Of a DNA stretch of 64,000 nt, positions 8,141 to 16,462 are shown piece after piece; positions within the stretch are counted from its first letter, which is position 1; every line of letters starts with the position of its first letter. The position numbers and the translations under genes were made by a program. The stretch is from Streptomyces sp. CB02923 (lineage in GTDB: Bacteria; Actinomycetota; Actinomycetes; Streptomycetales; Streptomycetaceae). A model generated the notes under the pieces. The model searched no databases. It was not told the origin of the DNA and saw only the letters and a list, made by a program, of their open reading frames with translations. The DNA lies in the NCBI RefSeq assembly GCF_001905005.1, contig NZ_LWKZ01000023.1:248001-312000 (forward strand). Reading direction: 5' to 3'.

Positions 8141-9325
8141 ATGCTTTACGCTGCGCCCCAACATCCTCCCGGCCCGCAGGGAGAGGTGCGGCGGCCCAGA
8201 CTGCGTGTCCTGGACGGGCTGCGGCTGCTGGCCGCCCTGATGGTCCTGGCGTATCACTACATCACCCTGCGGGACGGCTGGGGCGATGATCCGCAGGCAT
8301 TCTCCCCGCTCGTCTACCACCTGTCGGAGTACGGCTGGCTGGGCGTCGAGGTCTTCTTTTTGATCAGCGGATTCGTCATCTGTATGAGCGCGTGGGGGCG
8401 TTCCCTCGGGGATTTCGTCACCTCCCGCGTCTCCCGCCTCTATCCGGCCTACTGGGTCGCCGTGCTGCTGACGGCGGCGGTCCTGACGGTGTGGCCGAAC
8501 GTCCGCAGCGCGGACAACTGGGAAACGGTCCTGACCAACCTCACCATGCTCCAGCAGGGGCTCGGCGTGCCCGACGTGGACGACGCCTACTGGACCCTGT
8601 TCATCGAGCTGAAGTTCTACCTGCTGTTCGCGGTCGTGGTCTTCCGCGGGGTCACGTACCGCCGCTGCGTGCTCTTCTGCGGCCTGTGGACCGTGGCCGG
8701 GGTGGTGGCGCTCAAGGCCAACAGCGACCTGCTCTCGGTGTGGGCGATCGCGCCGTACTCCCCGTACTTCATCGCGGGCATCGCCTTCTACCTCATGCAC
8801 CGTTTCCGGCCCACCGTCCTGCTGTGGGCGATCGTCGCCGTCTCCTTCCTGCTGGCCCAGCACTATCTGCGCGGCCGGCTGGTGATGAATCTCGGCGCGA
8901 AGGCGGACCTGGCGCAGGGCTGGCCGGTACGGCTGGCCGTCCTGGCGGCTTTCGCACTCATGGCGGCCATCGCCCTCGGGTGGTTCGACAAACTCCAGTG
9001 GCGCTGGCTGTCCACCGCCGGGTCGCTCACCTATCCGCTCTATCTGCTTCACATGTACGTCGGTTTCACCCTCATCGACCTGTTGCGCAGCCGGGTGCCC
9101 GCTCTTGTGCTGCTGCCGGGGATCGTCGTTCTCATGCTGGTCCTTTCCTGGCTGGTGCACCGGTTCGTGGAGCGGCCGCTGGGAAAGAAACTCCGGGTGG
9201 CCATGCAGAAGAGTGTCGAGGAAATGCGATTCCATTCACGGGGGAAAGTTCCCGGTGTGCCGGTGGAGAAACGCAGGGAAATCGTGCGCGAGGAACGGAA
9301 GCCGGATCCGGAATTGCTGCACTGA
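8141..9325 (+). CDS. Membrane acyltransferase, acyltransferase-3 family
   Basis: 394 residues from ATG 8141, preceded by TAAGGAACCGG. The N-terminus shows the family signature RPRLRVLDGLRLLAALMVLAYHY, with the catalytic-type histidine in the first membrane helix. GVEVFFLISGFVICMSAW and SRLYPAYWVAV follow. About ten hydrophobic segments run to SYPLYLLHMYVGF-like and VHRFVERPLGKKL near the end, and the last 50 residues are charged and cytosolic. The family moves acyl groups, often acetyl, onto sugars, lipids or surface polymers; the substrate here is unknown. There is no obvious operon partner. Confidence 0.9.
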   Translation: MLYAAPQHPPGPQGEVRRPRLRVLDGLRLLAALMVLAYHYITLRDGWGDDPQAFSPLVYHLSEYGWLGVEVFFLISGFVICMSAWGRSLGDFVTSRVSRLYPAYWVAVLLTAAVLTVWPNVRSADNWETVLTNLTMLQQGLGVPDVDDAYWTLFIELKFYLLFAVVVFRGVTYRRCVLFCGLWTVAGVVALKANSDLLSVWAIAPYSPYFIAGIAFYLMHRFRPTVLLWAIVAVSFLLAQHYLRGRLVMNLGAKADLAQGWPVRLAVLAAFALMAAIALGWFDKLQWRWLSTAGSLTYPLYLLHMYVGFTLIDLLRSRVPALVLLPGIVVLMLVLSWLVHRFVERPLGKKLRVAMQKSVEEMRFHSRGKVPGVPVEKRREIVREERKPDPELLH

Positions 9326-9434
9326 CCGGGCCGGGCCGACCGGGGTGACCGAGTCGACCGGTCAGGCCGACCGGCCGGGCCGACGGGGCCAGGGGGAAAC
9401 TCCGGCCCCATCCGTCCCGTATGCCGTCCCCGTT

Positions 9435-9476
9435 ACATCGTTCCGCTTACGTCGTTCCGCTTACGTCGTTTCGCTT
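9435..9476 (+). repeat. 14-bp tandem repeat, 3 copies
   Basis: ACATCGTTCCGCTT, ACGTCGTTCCGCTT and ACGTCGTTTCGCTT are adjacent, about 100 bases upstream of the DUF1232 gene. The spacing of 14 bases is not a multiple of a helical turn. They may be simple slippage or a binding array. Confidence 0.75.
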
Positions 9477-9572
9477 TCTCCGGACGCTCGTTGACGTGAG
9501 TGCCATGAGCACCGGACGCAGAATGCCGCTGCTGATCGGCATTTCACGCGTGACGGAGGGAAGACGTCAGGG

Positions 9573-9899
9573 ATGAGCGGTGAGATGTGGGCGATCGTGG
9601 TGATCCTGGCGGTGCTGCTCGCGGCGATGGTCGGCACGGCCATCGTGCTGCTGGTCAAGGTGGTCCGCGCGCGCCACGCCCTGCGCGACGCGGGCGTACC
9701 GCTGGAGAACAAGGTCGCGTACTGGGGCGCGCTGCTCTATCTGATCTCCCCGGTCGACCTGCTGCCGGACCCGGTCCTGCTCGACGACATCGGAGTGCTC
9801 CTGCTGGCCCTGCGCTCGTTGCAGGCGGCGGCCGACGCCTCGGGCGTACGCAAGGGGAAGCGGTCCACGGCGCCGCCGGAGATCGAAGCGGATATGTGA
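9573..9899 (+). CDS. DUF1232 (YkvA-type) membrane protein
   Basis: 108 residues. The N-terminal membrane helix is WAIVVILAVLLAAMVGTAIVLLVKV, followed by the DUF1232 signature KVAYWGALLYLISPVDLLPDPVLLDDIGVLLL. That signature is typically a membrane hairpin, and a charged tail ends the protein. GGAGGGAAG lies upstream of the ATG. The family has no established biochemical role. It stands alone between the acyltransferase and the MmyB-type regulator. Confidence 0.88.
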   Translation: MSGEMWAIVVILAVLLAAMVGTAIVLLVKVVRARHALRDAGVPLENKVAYWGALLYLISPVDLLPDPVLLDDIGVLLLALRSLQAAADASGVRKGKRSTAPPEIEADM

Positions 9900-9910
9900 C
9901 GGCGCCGACC

Positions 9911-9978
9911 GCCACCGGCGAGCTGCCGCCACCGGCGAGCTGCCACCACCGACGCACTGTCGCCACCGGCGAGCTGCC
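9911..9978 (+). repeat. 17-bp tandem repeat, 4 copies
   Basis: GCCACCGGCGAGCTGCC occurs exactly at 9911-9927, 9928-9944 and 9962-9978. A degenerate copy sits at 9945-9961, making four contiguous units. It lies between the DUF1232 stop and the inverted repeat in front of the next regulator. This is either slippage or a regulatory array. Confidence 0.8.
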
Positions 9979-10025
9979 GCCACCCGGGCCGCCGTGCCGA
10001 TGCCGCCCGGCGGCGGCCGACCAGG

Positions 10026-10066
10026 ACGTGAGGTGCCTGGGTGCAGCACACCCCGGCACCTCACGT
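10026..10066. promoter_or_regulatory. 12-bp inverted repeat, candidate operator
   Basis: ACGTGAGGTGCC (10026-10037) and GGCACCTCACGT (10055-10066) are exact inverted repeats 17 bases apart. The second arm ends 22 bases before the regulator ATG at 10089. The position suggests autoregulation by the MmyB-type repressor. A terminator hairpin for the DUF1232 gene is less likely because of the 17-base loop. Confidence 0.55.
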
Positions 10067-10088
10067 AACCCCCGCATAGCCTGAACGC

Positions 10089-10940
10089 ATGGACCGCAAC
10101 CACCTGGGAGACTTCCTGCGCGCACGCCGCGACGGCCTGCGGCCGGAGGACGTCGGCATGCCGAGTTACGGGCTTCGCAGAGTCGCCGGACTGCGCCGCG
10201 AGGAGGTCGCCGTCCTGGCCGGAGTGAACGCCGACTACTACACCCGCCTGGAACAGGGACGCGAGCGCAACCCCTCACCGCAGGTACTCGACTCCCTCAG
10301 CCGCGCACTGTGCCTCGACGCGGATGCCCGGACGCACCTGTACCGGCTGGCCGGAGCGACGCCGGGCGACCTGCTCTCCGCCCACTGCGCCGGGCAAGTG
10401 AGCTCCGCACTGCGCCAGCTGATGGACGGCTACCCGGACACCCCGGCCTTCGTCCTCGGCCCGGCCCTGGACTTCCTCGCCGCCAACGCCCTGGCCGACG
10501 CCCTCCACGCCCCGTTCGAGGCGGCGGACAACCTGGCCCGCATGATCTTCGCCGACCCCGCGGGCCGGAACTTCTACACGGACTGGGACCGGGCGGCCCA
10601 GGCCACGGTCGCCAACCTGCGCCAGGCGGCCGGTGCCGACCCCGGCCATCCGCGGCTGCGCGAACTCGTCGGTGTCCTCACCGGGCACAGCGCGGACTTC
10701 GCCCGCCTCTGGAACGCCCATTCCGTGCGCGGCAAGACCCGGGGCGCCAAGCGGCTGCTCCACCCGGACGTCGGCCCGCTCACCCTCACCTACCAGGCTT
10801 TCGACGTACGCGACGCCCCCGGACAGCAGCTCGTCATCTACCACGCCGAACCCGGCAGTCCCAGCGCCCAGGCCCTGAGCCTCCTGGGCTCCCTCCACGC
10901 CACCCGGAGCCAGACCGGGCCCCGCCGCCCCGGCCCGTAG
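10089..10940 (+). CDS. XRE-family regulator with MmyB-like ligand domain
   Basis: 283 residues. The N-terminal helix-turn-helix is LGDFLRARRDGLRPEDVGMP then GLRREEVAVLAGVNADYYTRLEQGRERNPS. The C-terminal ~170 residues have the MmyB-like sensor pattern (DFLAANALADALHAPF, NLARMIFADPAGRNFYTDW, TRGAKRLLHPDVGPLTLTYQAFDV). Such proteins bind small hydrophobic ligands and usually repress a neighbouring oxidoreductase or themselves. No oxidoreductase sits beside it here. The downstream DNA ligase is 104 bases away and may be a separate unit. A 12-base inverted repeat lies just upstream of its start. Confidence 0.92.
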   Translation: MDRNHLGDFLRARRDGLRPEDVGMPSYGLRRVAGLRREEVAVLAGVNADYYTRLEQGRERNPSPQVLDSLSRALCLDADARTHLYRLAGATPGDLLSAHCAGQVSSALRQLMDGYPDTPAFVLGPALDFLAANALADALHAPFEAADNLARMIFADPAGRNFYTDWDRAAQATVANLRQAAGADPGHPRLRELVGVLTGHSADFARLWNAHSVRGKTRGAKRLLHPDVGPLTLTYQAFDVRDAPGQQLVIYHAEPGSPSAQALSLLGSLHATRSQTGPRRPGP

Positions 10941-11044
10941 CGTCATGCCGGGCAGGTGCCCGGTGCTCGCTGCCCGCTGCCCGGAGCCCGCTGCCCGCTG
11001 CCCGTGCAGGGGCGCGTGTGGCGCTGCCGGTGCAGGATGGCCCC

Positions 11045-12658
11045 ATGCTGCTGGCCCGTCTCGCACGCGTGTCCCGGGAGGTCACTGCCACCTCGGCGCG
11101 CTCCCAGAAGATCAAGCTGCTGGCGGAACTGTTCCGCCAGGCCGGCCCGGACGACGCGCCGGTGGCCATCGCCTACCTGGCGGGGCGGCTGCCGCAGGGC
11201 CGTATCGGGGTCGGCTGGAGTGTCCTGAAGGACCCCGTTCCGGCCGCGGAGGCCGCCACGCTGACCGTGCTCGGCACCGACGCGGCCCTGACCGCCCTGG
11301 CCGCCGTCGCGGGGCCGGGCTCGCAGGCCGAGCGGCGGCGGCTCGTACAGGAGCTGCTGGGTGCGGCGACCGAGGAGGAGCAACGTTTCCTCGTGGGGCT
11401 GCTGACCGGCGAGGTACGGCAGGGCGCGCTCGACGCCGTCGCCGCCGAGGCGATTGCCGCGGCGGCCGGGGCGCCCGTCACGGACGTACGGCGGGCCGTG
11501 ATGCTGGCCGGGTCCCTGGAAGAGGTGGCCCGCGGCCTGCTCGCCGAGGGGCCCTCGGCGCTGGCCGACTTCCGGCTGACGGTGGGGCGCCCCGTCGGGC
11601 CGATGCTGGCGCACGGCGCGAAATCCCTGGCCGAGGCGATCGACAAGGCCGGGCGGTGTGCCGTCGAGGAGAAGCTGGACGGCATCCGGGTGCAGGTGCA
11701 CCGCGACGGCCGGGCCGTACGGATCTACACCCGGACCCTCGACGACGTCACCGGCCGGCTGCCCGAGATCGCCGAGGCCGCGCTCGCCCTGGACGCGCCG
11801 TGCTTCGTCCTGGACGGCGAAGTGATCGCGCTCGGCGGCGACGGGCGCCCGCTGCCGTTCCAGCAGATCGCGGGCCGGTTCGGCTCGCGCGTCGACGTGG
11901 CCGCCGCACAGGCCGCGCTGCCGCTGACCCCGGTCTTCTTCGACGTCCTCGCCGTGGACGGCCGGGACCTCCTGGATCTGCCCGGCGACCGGCGGCACGC
12001 CGAACTGGTCCGGCTGGTCCCGGAGGAGCGGCGGGTGCGCCGGACGGTGGTCGACGACCCGGCCGACGCCGCCGCCCGCCGGGCCGCCGAGGAGTTCTGG
12101 GCCGAGACGCTGCGGCGTGGCCACGAAGGCGTCATGGTCAAGGCGCTCGACGCGCCGTACAGCGCGGGCCGCCGGGGTGCCGCCTGGCTGAAGGTGAAGC
12201 CGGTGCACACGCTCGACCTGGTGGTACTGGCCGCCGAATGGGGGCACGGCCGCCGTACGGGCAAGCTCTCCAACCTCCATCTCGGCGCGCGCGGCCCGGA
12301 CGGCACGTTCGTCATGCTCGGCAAGACGTTCAAGGGCCTCACCGACGCCGTCCTGGCCTGGCAGACGGAACGGCTGCGCGAGCTGGCGGTGGGCGAGAGC
12401 GGTTACGTCGTGACCGTACGCCCCGAGCTGGTCGTCGAGATCGCGTACGACGGCTTGCAGTCCTCGACGCGCTATCCGGCGGGCGTGACGCTGCGCTTCG
12501 CCCGGGTGCTGCGCTATCGCGAAGACAAGTCGGCCGCCGAGGCGGACACGGTGGAGACGGTCCTGGCCGCGCACGAGCGGCCGGGGCCGCCGGAACCCGC
12601 CGGGCCCGGGGCGCCCGAAGCGCCGGACGGCCCGCGGGAGCCGGGCACCGCGGGCTGA
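11045..12658 (+). CDS. ATP-dependent DNA ligase (LigB type)
   Basis: 537 residues. The N-terminal ~180 residues are the ligase DNA-binding domain (ARVSREVTATSARSQKIKLLAELF). The adenylation domain follows, with the nucleotidyl-Lys in EEKLDGIR (about Lys210), CFVLDGEVIAL, FFDVLAVDG, HEGVMVKALDAPYSAGRRG and WLKVKPVHTLDLVV. The C-terminal OB-fold is GPDGTFVMLGKTFKGLTD to LVVEIAYDGLQSS. The last 25 residues are a Pro/Gly-rich tail. AGGATGG precedes the ATG. It seals nicks using ATP; as actinomycetes carry an NAD-dependent ligase as the main enzyme, this copy is probably for repair. Confidence 0.93.
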   Translation: MLLARLARVSREVTATSARSQKIKLLAELFRQAGPDDAPVAIAYLAGRLPQGRIGVGWSVLKDPVPAAEAATLTVLGTDAALTALAAVAGPGSQAERRRLVQELLGAATEEEQRFLVGLLTGEVRQGALDAVAAEAIAAAAGAPVTDVRRAVMLAGSLEEVARGLLAEGPSALADFRLTVGRPVGPMLAHGAKSLAEAIDKAGRCAVEEKLDGIRVQVHRDGRAVRIYTRTLDDVTGRLPEIAEAALALDAPCFVLDGEVIALGGDGRPLPFQQIAGRFGSRVDVAAAQAALPLTPVFFDVLAVDGRDLLDLPGDRRHAELVRLVPEERRVRRTVVDDPADAAARRAAEEFWAETLRRGHEGVMVKALDAPYSAGRRGAAWLKVKPVHTLDLVVLAAEWGHGRRTGKLSNLHLGARGPDGTFVMLGKTFKGLTDAVLAWQTERLRELAVGESGYVVTVRPELVVEIAYDGLQSSTRYPAGVTLRFARVLRYREDKSAAEADTVETVLAAHERPGPPEPAGPGAPEAPDGPREPGTAG

Positions 12659-12778
12659 CCTCGGTGTAGCGCGCGGGGTCCGGAGCCCCGGATGTCCGCC
12701 GTGTCCGAACGCTCTGGCACTATGACAGGAGAGGCCTCGACTGCTGGTCAGGGCCCAATGCGGAGGCGGCGCCTCCGT

Positions 12779-12790
12779 GAAATCGATTTC
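12779..12790. promoter_or_regulatory. 12-bp perfect palindrome, candidate operator
   Basis: GAAATCGATTTC is an exact palindrome, AT-rich against its surroundings, in the 294-base gap upstream of the nucleoside hydrolase. A CGGAGGC/GCCTCCG hairpin (12761-12777) lies just before it. It may be the binding site of a nucleoside-responsive repressor encoded elsewhere. Confidence 0.4.
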
Positions 12791-12952
12791 CCGATCCGTG
12801 TCGAAGGGGAGGTGTCCGGTGGCACCAGCCGCGGTCGGCCTCGCCCGCCCGGCCGGCGCACCGCCGCCGGCCCGTGCTCTCCGGTAGCAGCCCTTCTGCT
12901 GTGCACCCAAAGATCCACTTCAACACCTTCGCTGAGCAAAGGGGCTCTTCCG

Positions 12953-13900
12953 TTGGCCAGAAAGATCATTCTCGACTGCGACCCCGGGCACGACGACGCC
13001 ATCGCCATGCTCCTGGCGTACGGCAATCCCGACATCGACCTGGTCGCCGTGACGACCGTGGTCGGCAACCAGACCCTGGAGAAGGTCACCCGCAACGCGC
13101 TGTCCGTGGCGCGCATCGCCGGTATCACCGGCGTGCCCTTCGCGGCCGGCAGCCCGCGGCCCCTCGTCCGGACCATCGAGAACGCGCCCGAGATCCACGG
13201 CGACACCGGACTGGACGGCCCGGACCTGCCCGAGCCGAACTTCGAGCTCGACCGCCGGCACGCCGTCGACCTCATCATCGACACGGTGATGGCGCACGAA
13301 CCGGGCGAAATCACCATCGTCCCGACCGCGGGCCTGACCAACATCGCCCTGGCCGTGCGCAAGGAGCCCCGGATCGCCGAGCGCGTCCGCGAGGTCGTCC
13401 TGATGGGCGGCGGCTACCACGAGGGCAACTGGAGCGCGGTCGCCGAGTTCAACATCGTCATCGACCCGCACGCCGCGCACATCGTCTTCAACGAGAGCTG
13501 GCCCGTCACCATGGTCGGCCTCGACCTGACGCACCAGGCGCTGGCGACCCCCGAGGTCACCAAGAAGATCGCCGACGTCGGCACCAAGCCCGCCCAGTTC
13601 GTCCTGGAACTGCTGGACTTCTTCCGCGACGCCTACCGGGAGAACCAGGGCTTCGAGTACCCGCCGGTGCACGACCCGTGCGCCGTCGCCTACGTCATCG
13701 ACCCGGACGTGATGACCGTACGCAAGGCCCCGGTGGACATCGAGCTGACCGGCGGCCTGACCATGGGCATGACCGTCACCGACTTCCGCTGGCCGATCCC
13801 CGAGGACTGCCGCACCCAGGTCGCCGTCAAGCTCGACCACGAGCGGTTCTGGAACCTGGTGGTGGACGCCCTCCAGCGCATCGGCGACGTCGAGGCATGA
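12953..13900 (+). CDS. Inosine-uridine-type nucleoside hydrolase
   Basis: 315 residues from TTG 12953, with AAAGGGG upstream. The calcium-binding signature DCDPGHDDAIAM appears at about residues 8-19, followed by AVTTVVGNQTLEKVTRNAL. The active-site loops are IHGDTGLDGPDLP, VPTAGLTNIALAV, VLMGGGYHEGNWSAVAEFNI and VHDPCAVAYVI. It hydrolyses the N-glycosidic bond of ribonucleosides to free base and ribose in the cytosol. Its last codons overlap the start of the MFS transporter by four bases (ATGA), so uptake and hydrolysis are probably coupled. The longer reading frame upstream is low-complexity and was not taken. Confidence 0.92.
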   Translation: MARKIILDCDPGHDDAIAMLLAYGNPDIDLVAVTTVVGNQTLEKVTRNALSVARIAGITGVPFAAGSPRPLVRTIENAPEIHGDTGLDGPDLPEPNFELDRRHAVDLIIDTVMAHEPGEITIVPTAGLTNIALAVRKEPRIAERVREVVLMGGGYHEGNWSAVAEFNIVIDPHAAHIVFNESWPVTMVGLDLTHQALATPEVTKKIADVGTKPAQFVLELLDFFRDAYRENQGFEYPPVHDPCAVAYVIDPDVMTVRKAPVDIELTGGLTMGMTVTDFRWPIPEDCRTQVAVKLDHERFWNLVVDALQRIGDVEA

Positions 13901-15336
13901 GCGCGCCGCACACCGTCCGGCCCGCCGGGACGGCGGGTCCGGGCCGCACCGTACGGATCGGCGTGCTGGTCACCGCGCTGCTGACGGCCTGCGTCGCCTT
14001 CCAGCTCAACGCCAGCATGCTCAGCCCCGCGCTGAAGAGCATCGAGGACAGCCTCGGCGCCACCTCGGCCGAGATCGGGCTCACCCAGACCGCCTTCTTC
14101 ACCTCGGCGGCACTGTTCTCGCTGTTCCTGCCGCGGCTCGGCGACATCCTCGGCCGCCGCAAGGTGCTCGCCGGGATGATGGCCCTGATGGTCGTCGGCT
14201 GCATCGTCGCGGCGCTGGCGCAGAGCGTGCCGATGCTGTTCGTCGGCCGCGTCATCCAGGGTGTGTCCGGGCCGACCGTACCGCTGTGCCTGATCATGCT
14301 GCGGGTCGAGGTCACCGAGCCCAAGCGGTACGGCACGCTGCTCGGCGTGATCACCGCGGTCAACGGCGGCATCGCCGGCATCGACTCGCTGGCCGGCGGC
14401 TACCTCGCCGACCGGCACGGCTTCGCCGCGGTCTTCTGGGCCATGGCCGTCGTCGCCGCCATCGCCGCCGCCCTCGTCGCGACCATGGCGCCCGAGTCCA
14501 AGGCCCCCGACAGTCACCGGATGGACTGGCCCGGTGTCGTGCTGCTCGTCGTGTCGGTCGGCTCGCTGCTCGTCGCGCTCAACGAGGCGGGCAAGCTGGC
14601 CGCCGCCAACTGGCCGCTCATCGCGGTGCTGGTGGTCGTGGCCGCGGCGGCGTTCTGGCTGTTCTGGCGCACCGAGGACCGCTCACGGCACCCTCTGGTC
14701 GCCACCCGGCACCTGCGGCAGCGCTCGACCTGGGCGACGCTGCTGACCACGCTGCTGACGATGACCGGCGTGTTCGCCGTCATGAACGGGCTCATCCCCG
14801 CGTTCGCGCAGGACGCGCAGGCCGGGCTCGGCATGTCGGCCGAGCAGTCCGCCTGGTGGACGCTGACCCCGTACGCCATCGCGGGCCTCGCGATGGGCCC
14901 GGTCGCCGGCCGGCTCGCGGCGACGTTCGGGTACGGCCGCATCCTGCGGCTGGGCCTCGTCGGCGCGGCGGCGACCGTCGTGCTGATGATCGTCACGCTC
15001 TCCGCCCACTCCAAGGGGCTGCTGCTGGCCGCCTCCATCCTGGTGGGCATCACCTACGCGGGCGTGGCGAACATCGTGCTCAACGGCCTCGGCATCGTGC
15101 TGTCGCCCAAGGAGAACCCGGGCTTTCTGCCCGGCCTGAACGCCGGTGCCTTCAACCTCGGTTCCGGCCTCAGCTTCGCGGCCCTGTACGCGGTCAAGAC
15201 CGCCATACCGGCCGACGACCCGTCGTCCGCCTCCGGCTACACGGCCGGAATGATCGCGGGAGTCGTCATCATGGCCGTCGCCCTCGTGGCGTCGTTCCTG
15301 ATCCCGAAGCCGGTGGAAGCCGAAGCACACGAGTGA
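13897..15336 (+). CDS. MFS transporter, probable nucleoside/purine permease
   Basis: 479 residues with about 14 hydrophobic segments. The motif-A-like loop LGDILGRRKVL follows helix 2, and VGRVIQGVSGPTVPLCLIMLR lies in helix 4. The start overlaps the nucleoside hydrolase stop as ATGA, showing translational coupling. This makes uptake of the hydrolase substrate or export of its product the likely role. A strong hairpin lies 36 bases after the stop. Drug efflux is a common label for this group; the coupling is the main argument for nucleosides. Confidence 0.88.
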   Translation: MSAPHTVRPAGTAGPGRTVRIGVLVTALLTACVAFQLNASMLSPALKSIEDSLGATSAEIGLTQTAFFTSAALFSLFLPRLGDILGRRKVLAGMMALMVVGCIVAALAQSVPMLFVGRVIQGVSGPTVPLCLIMLRVEVTEPKRYGTLLGVITAVNGGIAGIDSLAGGYLADRHGFAAVFWAMAVVAAIAAALVATMAPESKAPDSHRMDWPGVVLLVVSVGSLLVALNEAGKLAAANWPLIAVLVVVAAAAFWLFWRTEDRSRHPLVATRHLRQRSTWATLLTTLLTMTGVFAVMNGLIPAFAQDAQAGLGMSAEQSAWWTLTPYAIAGLAMGPVAGRLAATFGYGRILRLGLVGAAATVVLMIVTLSAHSKGLLLAASILVGITYAGVANIVLNGLGIVLSPKENPGFLPGLNAGAFNLGSGLSFAALYAVKTAIPADDPSSASGYTAGMIAGVVIMAVALVASFLIPKPVEAEAHE

Positions 15337-15371
15337 GGGCCGCGGTGGCCCACGGGCCGCGGTGGTTCCAC

Positions 15372-15409
15372 GGACCGGCCCCCTTTCCGCCCGGGAAGGG
15401 GGCCGGTCC
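15372..15409. terminator. 14-bp stem hairpin after MFS gene
   Basis: GGACCGGCCCCCTT (15372-15385) pairs exactly with AAGGGGGCCGGTCC (15396-15409). It lies 36 bases past the MFS stop and 80 bases past the end of the opposing hydrolase gene, so it can serve both. Confidence 0.85.
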
Positions 15410-15489
15410 GTTGCGCGCCCGGTCCGGCGGAGGCCCGCCGCGGTATCCGGCGGAGGCCCGTCGCGGTACGCGGCCGGGTGACGCCGGCG

Positions 15490-16197
15490 TCAGTCCGCCA
15501 CGGCGGCTTCGGCGATCCTGCCGAGCAGCTTCGCCAGATCGGCGGGCGCCGACAGGAAGGGGCAGTGGCCGGTGCCGAGCCGTTTGACGTGTGTGGCATG
15601 GGCGGACATCTTCGCCTGCAGCGAGGGCGGGAGCGCCTGGTCGTCCTCGCAGATGACGTAGGTGGAGGGCACGGTCCGCCACGCCACGCGGGTCACCGGC
15701 TGCTGGAACGACCGCCGGCTCTGGTCGACGAGCCGGGCCATGGCCTGCTCGGCCACGTCGTCGGGCACGTCCCCGTACAACGCGGTGCGCGGGTCGGCGA
15801 AGACGAGAGGGGCGAGGCCGCTGAGGTCCTCTTCTCTGGGCGCGCCGCCGTGGATGCTCCTTAGCGACTCGTCCTCCGCGGGCATGTAGGCCGTGAGGTA
15901 GACGAGGTGGGCGACGTGCGGAAGGTCCGCGGCTCCCTGGGTGACCGGGGCGCCTGCGTAGGAATGGCCGACCACCACCACGGGCCCTTCGATCCGGCGC
16001 AGGTGCGCGGCTATCTCTTCGGCGTCGTCGAGCATCCCGGCGGTCGGGGTGCGCTGCGGGCCGGAGCTCGGCAGGTCGACGGTGTGGGACTGCCAGCCGT
16101 CGGCGGCGAGGGCATCTTGCAAGGGGGCCCAGCACGTGGACCGGTGCCAGGCGCCGTGGACGAGGAGGAAGGACGGGCGGACCGCGGTGGTGGACAT
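15490..16197 (-). CDS. Alpha/beta-hydrolase, salicylate-esterase-like
   Basis: 235 residues from ATG 16197 behind CGGGAG. The oxyanion region LVHGAWHRSTCWAPL is followed by the nucleophile elbow VVGHSYAGAPV, an acid in YVICEDDQALPP and a catalytic His in GTGHCPFLSAP. The lid region has YLTAYMPAEDESL. This layout matches small esterases of the MES/EstC type. The substrate is unknown. The gene is alone on the reverse strand, sharing a terminator with the MFS gene. Confidence 0.88.
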   Translation of the reverse strand: MSTTAVRPSFLLVHGAWHRSTCWAPLQDALAADGWQSHTVDLPSSGPQRTPTAGMLDDAEEIAAHLRRIEGPVVVVGHSYAGAPVTQGAADLPHVAHLVYLTAYMPAEDESLRSIHGGAPREEDLSGLAPLVFADPRTALYGDVPDDVAEQAMARLVDQSRRSFQQPVTRVAWRTVPSTYVICEDDQALPPSLQAKMSAHATHVKRLGTGHCPFLSAPADLAKLLGRIAEAAVAD

Positions 16198-16462
16198 GGG
16201 TGTGACGCTCCCGGTGGTCGGACGTGGGTGACGGTCGGGACGGCAGATGCGCGGCGCGCGTGCTCGCGGCTCGCCGCCCGGCCGGGGCACGCTGCCCGGA
16301 CCGGGGGCGAACTCCCGTCCGGACAGGGCTCCCTTACGGATTTACGGATCATGGAACACGACGCACGAGGCCCGGCGCCACTGCCTTTCGCCCGTGCGTA
16401 CCCGCGCGTATGGGACACCGCCCACGCCCCGACGACAGATCCCGGCACCCGGATGCCAGGTC

